From NCBI GenBank assembly GCA_965214235.1, contig CBDCBH010000003.1, positions 1,736,001-1,800,000 on the forward strand: a DNA stretch of 64,000 bases, written 5' to 3'. The translations under genes were made by a program, and so were the position numbers. This DNA is from Ilyomonas sp965214235 (GTDB taxonomy: Bacteria > Bacteroidota > Bacteroidia > Chitinophagales > Chitinophagaceae). Positions 36,151 to 43,050 of the stretch are shown here, piece after piece. Positions within the stretch are counted from its first letter, which is position 1, and every line of letters starts with the position of its first letter. The notes beneath the pieces are model-generated. The model had not been told where the DNA came from and ran no database searches. It saw only the letters and a program-made list of their open reading frames with translations.

Positions 36151-37086
36151 CTATATTTTTACTACTTCCAGCACAATTTTACCCCGCACATGTCCTTCGG
36201 CAATTTCTTTATGCGCTTCGGCGGCTTCCTCCAACGGCAATATTTTGGCAATGATGGGCTTTACTTTTCCTTCATCAATCAGCTTTGCAATCTGGTTCAA
36301 TTGTTCAGGTATAGATTGCGCCATATACGCTTCTCCTTGTATATTTTTTTGCGCCAGCAAATCTTTATCTACAATGCCTAACGTGCTTATTAAAATGCCA
36401 CCTTCTTTCAGCACCTGCACCGATTTTGTTTGCGTATCGCCGCCAATTAAATCGAACACAACATCAATATCTTTTATTGATTCTTCAAACTTTTGTTTCT
36501 TATAATCAATCACTTCATCGGCACCCAACTGCTTTAAAAAATCAATATTATTTTCCGATGCGGTGCCAATTACATGCGCGCCTTTCCACTTGGCAAATTG
36601 CACGGCGAATGTGCCTACGCCGCCTGAGGCACCATGAATTAAAATGCGCTGCCCTGCCTGTAGTTTACCATGGTCAAAAATACCCTGCCAGGCAGTAAGT
36701 GCAGCCAATGGAACGGCCGCTGCTTCATCATGATTAAGGCTTTTCGGTTTGAAGCCAATCTTGCCTGCATTCATCGTTATATATTCTGCATAAGCGCCAT
36801 CTTTATTAAGGTCGGGGCGCGCATATACTTCATCGCCTTTTTTAAAATTCTTTACATCGCTTCCCGCTTCTTCTACCGTGCCCGAAACATCAAAGCCCAA
36901 TGTCATGGGCATCGGGTTTTTATACCGTTCCCAATTTTTCCCGCTTCTAATTTTAATATCAACCGGGTTTACACTGGTAGCAAATATTTTTATCAGCACT
37001 TCATCGGCTGCGGGTTTTGGTTTTTCTATTTCTTCCATCTTCAATACTTCGGGTCCGCCAAACTGGTGAATTCTAATTGCTTTCAT
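36151..37086 (-). CDS. NADP-dependent quinone oxidoreductase-like protein (MDR superfamily)
   Basis: 311 residues of the zinc-independent medium-chain dehydrogenase/reductase type. Markers: MKAIRIHQFGGPEVLKMEEI, ATSVNPVDIKIRSG, LGFDVSGTVEEAGSDV, LTAWQGIFDHGKLQAGQRILIHGASGGVGTFAVQFAK (cofactor motif GASGGVG) and DVVFDLIGGDT. The zinc-binding Cys/His residues of alcohol dehydrogenases are absent. It probably reduces quinones or enones with NADPH. The dispersed motif GTAAAAACAA runs straight into its ATG. Confidence 0.88.
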   Translation of the reverse strand: MKAIRIHQFGGPEVLKMEEIEKPKPAADEVLIKIFATSVNPVDIKIRSGKNWERYKNPMPMTLGFDVSGTVEEAGSDVKNFKKGDEVYARPDLNKDGAYAEYITMNAGKIGFKPKSLNHDEAAAVPLAALTAWQGIFDHGKLQAGQRILIHGASGGVGTFAVQFAKWKGAHVIGTASENNIDFLKQLGADEVIDYKKQKFEESIKDIDVVFDLIGGDTQTKSVQVLKEGGILISTLGIVDKDLLAQKNIQGEAYMAQSIPEQLNQIAKLIDEGKVKPIIAKILPLEEAAEAHKEIAEGHVRGKIVLEVVKI

Positions 37087-37096
37087 TTGTTTTTAC
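37086..37096 (-). repeat. GTAAAAACAAA motif overlapping the start codon of the oxidoreductase gene
   Basis: Minus-strand copy (11 of 12 bases) whose last A is the first base of the ATG. Confidence 0.5.
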
Positions 37097-37300
37097 TTTG
37101 TTTTTTCTGATCATTAAAAAGAAGAAAAAAAGGCGCATGAATTGTGCCTGAATAAAATGGAAATAAAAATACTGTTGTTGAATAATGCAATACTTTTTTA
37201 TAAAGAAGAAGGCGACAATTGAATGCCGTTATCAAAAACAAATGTAAAACAACAACACATTGTATTGTGTTTATAAAAGACGCATTATTATAAAAATGAA

Positions 37301-37312
37301 GTAAAAACAAAC
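37301..37312 (+). repeat. GTAAAAACAAAC dispersed motif, intergenic copy
   Basis: Exact copy preceded by GAA, within the 394-bp gap between the divergent oxidoreductase gene and the IS3-like gene. The remainder of 37087-37480 is AT-rich with no small gene seen, apart from the -7 box at 37467-37474. Confidence 0.5.
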
Positions 37313-37466
37313 CAAAAAAATATCTGTTTGTCAAGTAATCCTTGCAATGTTTTTATTTACTGATATCCTTATTCGTTTACATCTATCAAAAATAAAATTG
37401 CCATAGCCATTCTTTTTTTCATCAAGATTTAATCTTCGCAAAACTGCATTATCAGACGCCGCCTAC

Positions 37467-37474
37467 TATATTTG
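37467..37474 (+). promoter_or_regulatory. -7 promoter box TATATTTG for the IS3-like/rsmE operon
   Basis: Exact TAnnTTTG match six bases before the ATG at 37481; the TTG inside it is a false start. Confidence 0.6.
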
Positions 37475-37480
37475 AACCCG

Positions 37481-38548
37481 ATGAAAGTACACCGATACAA
37501 TGAACATCAGCGCCGCATTTGGGTACACGAAATGACGCACAAAATAAAAACCATTAAAGCCATTTGCAACGAGGCAGCTATTTCCCGCGCAACCTTGTAC
37601 AACTGGTTAGGCGAGTTTACATCAAGTGATAATAAAAGAAATGAAGAACCGGTACAAACGGAGCCTTCGCTTTCGTGGCAGCCGAATGATAAATACAAAA
37701 TGTTGCTGTCGGCATTACTAAAAATTGATGAAGATAAAACGGTGTCGCGTAAGCTGGCAAGAGAGTTGGCGAAGCGTTATAATCTTACCACAACACAAGC
37801 CTGCGCGTTGGTAAACCTGCCCGAAGAAGCGTATAATTATCGTCCGCGTAAACCTGAAGCGGAAGATAAGGAAGTGTATGCAGCACTGGTGCATTTGCTG
37901 GAAGAAAACAGGAGCCGCAGCCTGGAAGATTGCATTGCCGTTTTGCAGCAATCGCAGCCCGATTGGGCAGTTCAACAAATCAAGCGTATTTATCGCCAGG
38001 GAAGATTGTATTTGAAGCGAACGCGCATTCGCCGCATTGCATTTTCACCCGAAAATAAAATGATTACAACTAATATTCCGTTACCTCTAAAGCTGCAAAA
38101 AGAAAAGGCTTTTTGGCATATCGGAGTAATAAAAGAAGACGGACTCTGGCTTTTGTTTTTATTAGATTATGAATACGGAACGCCACTAAACATAATGGCT
38201 GGCGAGGGTGAAATGAACGAAGTGAGCATGATGCAATTCATCACCAAAGCGGCAGCCGAAAACGGAATACCAAAAAAGATTCGCATACCGGCAACGGCGC
38301 CGTTTGTAAGCCGGGAATTATCAAAATGGAGCTGGGAACATAAAGTTGCATTGTACAATTTATCTATGGCAAAACAAGAGAACAGATTAGAAGCTGAATA
38401 CATAAAAGATTACATTAAAAAGCAGTTGATAACAGAGCAAACAACTACATTGAAAATGTTGCAAACGGCGAGTGATAACTGGATAAAAAGCTTTACACAC
38501 AACAAGAGTGAAGTGGTAAATTATTTTACGAAAGAAGGTGTTGTTTAA
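37481..38548 (+). CDS. Degenerate IS3-type transposase protein (fused OrfA-OrfB, DDE residues lost)
   Basis: 355 residues. Residues 1-55 look like the OrfA helix-turn-helix (WVHEMTHKIKTIKAICNEAAISRATLYNWLGEF). Residues 85-190 look like the OrfB N-terminal domain (QACALVNLPEEAYNYRPRK, then ARELAKRYN and QQIKRIYRQGRLYLKRTRIRR). Residues 200-330 follow the integrase-core layout, but the WxxDF position reads WHIGV, the DNGPEF position reads PATAPF, and the QNAYVESFNGR position reads ENRLEAEYIKD. All three catalytic acidic residues are therefore replaced. No inverted repeats or second copy seen. It is the first gene of a tight operon with rsmE (12 bp gap), which suggests a domesticated DNA-binding protein. 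Confidence 0.7.
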   Translation: MKVHRYNEHQRRIWVHEMTHKIKTIKAICNEAAISRATLYNWLGEFTSSDNKRNEEPVQTEPSLSWQPNDKYKMLLSALLKIDEDKTVSRKLARELAKRYNLTTTQACALVNLPEEAYNYRPRKPEAEDKEVYAALVHLLEENRSRSLEDCIAVLQQSQPDWAVQQIKRIYRQGRLYLKRTRIRRIAFSPENKMITTNIPLPLKLQKEKAFWHIGVIKEDGLWLLFLLDYEYGTPLNIMAGEGEMNEVSMMQFITKAAAENGIPKKIRIPATAPFVSRELSKWSWEHKVALYNLSMAKQENRLEAEYIKDYIKKQLITEQTTTLKMLQTASDNWIKSFTHNKSEVVNYFTKEGVV

Positions 38549-38560
38549 ATTTATATTGGT

Positions 38561-39274
38561 ATGCAATTGCCTTATTTCTATGAGCCATCGGTGGTTGCCA
38601 TTAACACTCCTTTCATTTTAAGTGAAGATGCCAGCAAACATTGCGTGCAGGTGCTTCGCATGAAGGAAGGCGATCCACTGCAACTTATTAACGGCAAAGG
38701 CGGTTTGTACACAGCCGTAATTATAAAGGCTGATAAAAAATATTGTTCTGTAAAAATAGAAAATACAAGCTACCAGCCACAAGAAGAAAGAAGAATTTGC
38801 GTTGCCATTTCGCTATTGAAAAATGCAAACCGCTGGGAATGGTTTTTAGAAAAAGCGGTTGAAATAGGCGTGCAGGAAATTATTCCTTTGCTGTGCGGGC
38901 GAACCGAAAAACAAAACTTTAAATGGGAACGCTCGCAGCAAATTGTTGTCTCTGCTATGTTGCAAAGCCGGCAGGTTTGGTTGCCGCAACTGCATGAGCC
39001 AACAACATTTAATGAAGTGGTTACCAACAGCCATTCCTCTACCCAAAAACTCATTGCACATTGCAGGGAAGATGAGGGCAAAATATCTTTACAAGCACTG
39101 CAAATACAAAACAATATTCAAATTGTAATTGGACCGGAAGGCGATTTTACAGAGAAAGAAATTCATCTTGCATTGCAAAAAAATTATCAGCCCGTAAGCC
39201 TTGGCACCACGCGGTTGCGTACAGAAACAGCAGGTGTTGTGGCATCGGCTTTGCTTGTTTATTCACCAAAATAA
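38561..39274 (+). CDS. rsmE: 16S rRNA (uracil(1498)-N(3))-methyltransferase
   Basis: 237 residues. SPOUT methyltransferase that methylates N3 of U1498 in 16S rRNA. Seen: N-terminal PUA-like part (ASKHCVQVLRMKEGDPLQLINGKGG), VAISLLKNANRWEWFLEKAVEIGVQEIIPLLCGRTEKQNF and the trefoil-knot SAM site IVIGPEGDFTEKEIHLAL then SLGTTRLRTETAGVVASAL. Second gene of the 37.5-40.9 kb operon; the L,D-transpeptidase gene starts 15 bp on. Confidence 0.93.
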   Translation: MQLPYFYEPSVVAINTPFILSEDASKHCVQVLRMKEGDPLQLINGKGGLYTAVIIKADKKYCSVKIENTSYQPQEERRICVAISLLKNANRWEWFLEKAVEIGVQEIIPLLCGRTEKQNFKWERSQQIVVSAMLQSRQVWLPQLHEPTTFNEVVTNSHSSTQKLIAHCREDEGKISLQALQIQNNIQIVIGPEGDFTEKEIHLALQKNYQPVSLGTTRLRTETAGVVASALLVYSPK

Positions 39275-39289
39275 ATATACCATACTACA

Positions 39290-40900
39290 ATGAAACCCGT
39301 ATTCATACTGGCATCACTGCTTATCCTTTCTTTATTTGCCTGCCAAAACAAAACCGGAGCAAAAACAAAAGCTGAAAAAGTTGAAATTGATCACTCCATC
39401 ACACAAACCAATGCATTTAATAATTTGTTTTTGGACAGCAACACCATTAAAGATTTTATTGCTAAAAATGCCGATTATGCTCCTTACCAACAGCAGTTTG
39501 AAGATTTTTATAAAAACAGAAATTATGAGTATGCGTGGTTTGATACCAGCGGTCTTGCCGAACAGGCTACTAACTTTGTAAACTTGTTAAGCACTACCAT
39601 CGGCGACTTAAACGATAGTAGTTTGTACAGCAAAAAAATGATGACCTTGTACAATGCTTTCTTTACTGATTCAACCAAACACAGAGATAAATCGCCATTG
39701 CAAACAGAATTGATGCTGACCGGACAATTTTTTAAATATGCATCGAAAGTATATAAAGGCAGCGATGTGGATGCTGAAGATTTAGGCTGGTTTATTCCTC
39801 GCAAAAAAGTTGATTTAACCCAGCTTCTCGATTCGGTAATTGTTAACAAAGGCAAAGACGAAGACAAATATTTGCCGCTAAATAAACAATACAAACAATT
39901 GCAGGCGGCACTTACACAATATTACAACATACAAAAAAAAGGAAGTTGGGATTCGATTCCGTTTCCTGAAAAAGCGTATAAAAAAGGCGATGCTTCAAAC
40001 ATAGTAATGCAGATAAAACAACGCCTGCAATTGCTTGGCGATTTGCCGCAAGGCGATACAACAAACAAGTACGATACTGCAACAGTGGCGGCGGTAAAAT
40101 CGTTTCAGCGCCGTATGGGTTTAGGTGTGAATGGTGTTGCGAATGTTTCGTTTATGAAAGAATTGAATTATCCGGTTGAGGAACGCATTAAGCAAATTCT
40201 TATCAATCTTGAGCGGGACAGATGGATGGCTGCTGAAAGTGACAGCAATTATATTTTGGTAAACATTCCTGAATACAAACTGCATGTGTATGATAGCGGC
40301 AAGCTGCAGTTTGACATGAACACCATTGTAGGTAAAGATGGCACGGGAACGGTTATTTTTACAGGTAACTTAAAGTACATTGTATTTAGCCCTTATTGGA
40401 ATGTGCCGGCAAGCATTGTGAAAAAAGAAATTGTACCGGGTATAGCGCGCAACAAAAATTATATTGCTAACCATAACATGGAAATTACAGGCTACAGCGG
40501 TGGTTTGCCTATGGTGCGGCAAAAGCCTGGCGGCGATAATTCATTAGGCAATGTGAAGTTTTTATTTCCTAATAACTATGATATTTATTTGCACGATACG
40601 CCCAACCATGATTTGTTTTCGGCAACTAACCGCAGTTTTAGTCATGGTTGCATCCGCATACAGGATCCAACAAAAATGGCTTTGTATTTATTGAGGAATG
40701 ACACTACCTGGACACCGCAAAAAGTAGATAGCTGTATGCATCTTACCAACGAAAAATGGGTAACTTTAAAGAAGCCGGTACGCGTGTTTATTGGTTATTT
40801 CACTACGTGGGTTGATAAGAATAACAAGCTCAATTTCCGCCATGATATTTATGGTCATGATGAAAAGATGGCGGAAAAAATGTTTGCGAAGAAAGAGTAA
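39290..40900 (+). CDS. L,D-transpeptidase lipoprotein with peptidoglycan-binding domain
   Basis: 536 residues. Lipoprotein signal with lipobox LFACQ, an N-terminal scaffold domain (YAPYQQQFEDFYKNRNYEYAWFD), a peptidoglycan-binding-like domain around 240-300 (VMQIKQRLQLLGDLP, AVKSFQRRMGLGVNG) and a YkuD catalytic domain with IYLHDTP and the nucleophile motif SFSHGCIRI near residue 450. It should form 3-3 cross-links or attach proteins in the periplasm. This three-part form (YcbB/LdtD-like) is the usual one in Bacteroidota. It ends the operon and is followed by a good terminator. Confidence 0.92.
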   Translation: MKPVFILASLLILSLFACQNKTGAKTKAEKVEIDHSITQTNAFNNLFLDSNTIKDFIAKNADYAPYQQQFEDFYKNRNYEYAWFDTSGLAEQATNFVNLLSTTIGDLNDSSLYSKKMMTLYNAFFTDSTKHRDKSPLQTELMLTGQFFKYASKVYKGSDVDAEDLGWFIPRKKVDLTQLLDSVIVNKGKDEDKYLPLNKQYKQLQAALTQYYNIQKKGSWDSIPFPEKAYKKGDASNIVMQIKQRLQLLGDLPQGDTTNKYDTATVAAVKSFQRRMGLGVNGVANVSFMKELNYPVEERIKQILINLERDRWMAAESDSNYILVNIPEYKLHVYDSGKLQFDMNTIVGKDGTGTVIFTGNLKYIVFSPYWNVPASIVKKEIVPGIARNKNYIANHNMEITGYSGGLPMVRQKPGGDNSLGNVKFLFPNNYDIYLHDTPNHDLFSATNRSFSHGCIRIQDPTKMALYLLRNDTTWTPQKVDSCMHLTNEKWVTLKKPVRVFIGYFTTWVDKNNKLNFRHDIYGHDEKMAEKMFAKKE

Positions 40901-40943
40901 GTAATATAAATAAGATTCAAGAATTAAGTTACAAGGAAGAAGG

Positions 40944-40980
40944 AATGCTGAACCGATTTATCAGTTCAGCATTTTATTTT
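40944..40980 (+). terminator. Rho-independent terminator after the L,D-transpeptidase gene
   Basis: Stem AATGCTGAAC / GTTCAGCATT with a 10-base loop, followed by TTATTTTTAT. Confidence 0.75.
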
Positions 40981-41009
40981 TATAACTTTGAAATATAAAT
41001 CATGCATGT

Positions 41010-41252
41010 ATGCCGGTTCATTTAGTAACGAACAATATGGGAGAGGCGGTTGCCATACAAATTCCAATTGAAGAGTGGAGAAAAATAAAAAACAAATATC
41101 CTGATATTGATGTAACTGAAGACGACTTACCATTTTGGCAGAAAGAAATGTTGAATGACCGGATTGCAGCAATTGAAAAGAATCCTGAACGATTAAAACC
41201 TTTAGAAGAGTTATTTGCAGAATTAGATAAAGAAGATGTAAACAAGAATTAA
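41010..41252 (+). CDS. Antitoxin-like small protein without a partner
   Basis: 80 residues. The N-terminal VAIQIPIEEWRKIKNKYPDID and Glu/Lys-rich helical C-terminus (FWQKEMLNDRIAAIEKNPERLKPLEELFAELDKED) resemble small antitoxin subunits that in other Bacteroidota precede RelE/ParE-type toxins. No toxin frame follows: the next 140 bases hold only AT-rich repeats and a hairpin. An internal ATG at 41037 is another possible start. The identification as an antitoxin is by resemblance only. Confidence 0.5.
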   Translation: MPVHLVTNNMGEAVAIQIPIEEWRKIKNKYPDIDVTEDDLPFWQKEMLNDRIAAIEKNPERLKPLEELFAELDKEDVNKN

Positions 41253-41308
41253 GGAACAAGTAACAAGATTCAAGATTTCAAGCTTACTTAAAAGCGGAAA
41301 AAAGCAAT

Positions 41309-41339
41309 AAAAACAAACCTGTTTAAAATGTTTGTTTTT
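41309..41339 (+). terminator. Hairpin formed by two inverted AAAAACAAAC words
   Basis: AAAAACAAAC and GTTTGTTTTT (10 bp) face each other across 11 bases, followed by T-rich DNA. It could terminate the antitoxin-like gene; it also contains the core of the dispersed 12-mer in both orientations. Confidence 0.45.
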
Positions 41340-41379
41340 GTTGAATTATTGTAACAAAAGCACATCAAGTCTCTTCCTT

Positions 41380-41455
41380 CTCCGCGTTCTTTTCAAAGCG
41401 ATGATAAAACTGAAAAAAGAGAACCATAGCTGCAAAGAAAAAGGAGATACAGAGA
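41380..41455. repeat. Degenerate intergenic repeat overrunning the HepT fragment
   Basis: Contains TTCTCCGCGTTCTTTTC and, further on, GCAAAGAAAAAGGAG then ATACAGAG, a degenerate inverted arrangement like that of the other two repeat tracts in the window. Confidence 0.35.
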
Positions 41456-41584
41456 AATAAATCTGTTTCTTGTATTAACTATTTTTCTTGCATTTGAAAT
41501 CTGAATAGCTGCATCTTTATTTAGAATACGGTTTGTGGCTTCGCCGATAATTTCAATGTCCATAAATAAGTTGTCGCTGTTCAT
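41393..41584 (-). pseudogene. HepT-like (DUF86) HEPN toxin, truncated at both ends
   Basis: Only a central piece of a HepT protein is recognisable: IEIIGEATNRILNKDAAIQ and ISNARKIVNTRNR. Full HepT proteins are about 110-140 residues and continue RNRIIHGYD; here the text after RNR changes to FISLYLLFL, encoded by an intergenic repeat, so the HEPN RNase motif (RNxxxH) is lost. The first 40-odd residues are also missing, and the frame overlaps the end of the nucleotidyltransferase gene. It should not make an active toxin. Confidence 0.7.
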
Positions 41585-41855
41585 TTACGATCTGTTGAAA
41601 ATACGGATTTTTGATTGCCGTTTCTTCCAGCAAATCAACCGGTCTTTGAAGTGTATCTTCTAAAGAAAACTTGAAGTTGTAGTAATTACCGGCATATTGA
41701 AAATGTTCAAGAAATTCAAAATCTACAATAAAATCAATATCGCTTTTATCAGTAAATCTTTCAGTTAAAACCGAACCAAAAGCAAACAATCGTTTTACAT
41801 TGTGTTTAAAGCATAACTTCTTTATATCATTTAAATATTCATCAAGTATTGCCAT
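41553..41855 (-). CDS. MntA-like minimal nucleotidyltransferase (antitoxin)
   Basis: 100 residues. It has the nucleotidyltransferase active-site pattern (FAFGSVLTERFTDKSDIDFIVDF: GSx10DxD) and the family's C-terminal RPVDLLEETAIKNPYF then QRQLIYG. In MntA-HepT systems this enzyme neutralises the HEPN toxin by adding AMP to it. Here the toxin gene just downstream is broken. The -7 box TACATTTG at 41861-41868 is five bases from the ATG. Confidence 0.85.
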   Translation of the reverse strand: MAILDEYLNDIKKLCFKHNVKRLFAFGSVLTERFTDKSDIDFIVDFEFLEHFQYAGNYYNFKFSLEDTLQRPVDLLEETAIKNPYFQQIVNEQRQLIYGH

Positions 41856-41860
41856 AAAAA

Positions 41861-41868
41861 CAAATGTA
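41861..41868 (-). promoter_or_regulatory. -7 promoter box TACATTTG for the MntA-like gene
   Basis: Exact TAnnTTTG match five bases from the start codon. Confidence 0.5.
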
Positions 41869-41935
41869 GCAATAATGGTTGTTCCTTCATTTTATGCACT
41901 GTGTTTATAGTATCTTATCCATTTTCTTTTTTACA

Positions 41936-42049
41936 ATGAAAAGCATCAGCGCTTTCACCTTTTATTTTGCCGGTTTTTATGTTTTCATTCTTCTATTCAT
42001 ACCCTTGTTTCTCTATTCTTTACCTTTGGTTTTTTTACATAACAAATGA
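41936..42049 (+). CDS. Possible 37-residue hydrophobic peptide overlapping the prpB start
   Basis: ATG at 41936 opens a frame that reads MKSISAFTFYFAGFYVFI and continues hydrophobic to LVFLHNK. Its TGA overlaps the prpB ATG as ATGA, the classical coupling arrangement. The peptide would be one membrane helix. Against it, the -7 box for prpB (42021-42028) lies inside the frame. Weakly supported. Confidence 0.2.
   Translation: MKSISAFTFYFAGFYVFILLFIPLFLYSLPLVFLHNK
42021..42028 (+). promoter_or_regulatory. -7 promoter box TACCTTTG for prpB
   Basis: Exact TAnnTTTG match 17 bases before the prpB ATG. Confidence 0.6.
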
Positions 42050-42930
42050 ACACGAATCATTCGGCCGGTGCGCACTTCCGGGCAGCGATGCAGGAAGAAC
42101 AGCCCCTGCAAATTGTAGGAACCGCCAATGCCAACCACGCATTGCTTGCAACGCAATCAGGTTACAAAGCCATTTATTTATCGGGCGGCGGCGTAGCGGC
42201 CGGTTCGCTGGGCATACCCGATTTGGGCATCACAACATTAGAAGATGTATTGATTGATATAAACCGCATTACCAATGTTACCGCTACACCTTTACTGGTA
42301 GATGTAGATACGGGTTTTGGGCAATCGGCTTTTAATGTAGCGCGAACGGTAAAGTCGTTAATAAAAGCAGGAGCGGCGGCTTTGCACATTGAAGATCAGG
42401 CTGGCGCAAAACGTTGCGGTCATCGGCCTAACAAAGAAGTGGTTACAAAAGAAGAAATGGTGGATAGAATAAAAGCTGCTGTTGATGCGCGAACCGATGA
42501 AGCGTTTGTAATTGGGGCACGAACCGATGCGTTGGCAGTAGAAGGATTGGAAAAAACGTTAGCTCGTGTGCAGGCGTATGCAGAAGCCGGTGCTGATTTT
42601 ATTTTTGCTGAAGCGATCACAGAATTATCTTTATATAAACAGTTTAAAGAGGCTTGCAACTTGCCTGTTCTTGCCAACATTACCGAGTTTGGAATGACGC
42701 CGCTATGGACAGTTGATGAGCTTAAAATGGCTGGTGTAAGTTTGGTTTTGTATCCTTTATCGGCATTTCGCGCAGCCAATAAAGCTGCGTTGAATGTATA
42801 TGAACATATTAAAAAAGAAGGGACGCAAAAGAATGTGATAGATACTATGCAAACCCGCGCTGAATTGTATGACAGCATCGGTTATTATTCGTATGAACAA
42901 AAGCTGGATAACCTCTTTCATAAAAAATAA
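42046..42930 (+). CDS. prpB: Methylisocitrate lyase
   Basis: 294 residues. Splits 2-methylisocitrate into pyruvate and succinate, the last step of the 2-methylcitrate cycle of propionate breakdown. The isocitrate-lyase/PEP-mutase fold is clear: AIYLSGGGVAAGSLGIPDLG, PLLVDVDTGFGQSAFNVART (metal-binding Asp), HIEDQAGAKRCGHRPNK (the active-site loop KRCGH of the family) and LVLYPLSAFRAANKAAL. prpC follows 120 bp on; the gap holds a degenerate repeat and a leader motif, so the two may have separate promoters. Confidence 0.93.
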   Translation: MNTNHSAGAHFRAAMQEEQPLQIVGTANANHALLATQSGYKAIYLSGGGVAAGSLGIPDLGITTLEDVLIDINRITNVTATPLLVDVDTGFGQSAFNVARTVKSLIKAGAAALHIEDQAGAKRCGHRPNKEVVTKEEMVDRIKAAVDARTDEAFVIGARTDALAVEGLEKTLARVQAYAEAGADFIFAEAITELSLYKQFKEACNLPVLANITEFGMTPLWTVDELKMAGVSLVLYPLSAFRAANKAALNVYEHIKKEGTQKNVIDTMQTRAELYDSIGYYSYEQKLDNLFHKK

Positions 42931-42944
42931 AAAGGTTTTCTTTT

Positions 42945-43018
42945 ACACCACTAAAATTAAAAAACACGCAGAGGAACACCTCTTTGTAAACTTTGTTCTC
43001 TTTTAATTTCTGCGGTGA
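42945..43018. repeat. Degenerate intergenic repeat between prpB and prpC
   Basis: CCACTAAAATTAAAA followed by CACGCAGAGG faces TTTTAATTTCTGCGGTG, an imperfect inverted arrangement like those at 33946-34070 and 41380-41455. Confidence 0.4.
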
Positions 43019-43025
43019 TAAACTG

Positions 43026-43046
43026 TATTTTGCAGTAAAAACAAAC
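43026..43046 (+). promoter_or_regulatory. -7-like box TATTTTG followed by GTAAAAACAAAC before prpC
   Basis: TATTTTG at 43026-43032 is one base short of TAnnTTTG. The exact 12-mer is at 43035-43046, four bases before the prpC ATG. Confidence 0.45.
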
Positions 43047-43050
43047 AACG

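Noticed and set aside
37481..38548. Active insertion sequence
   Set aside because: No terminal inverted repeats, no target duplication, and all catalytic residues are missing.
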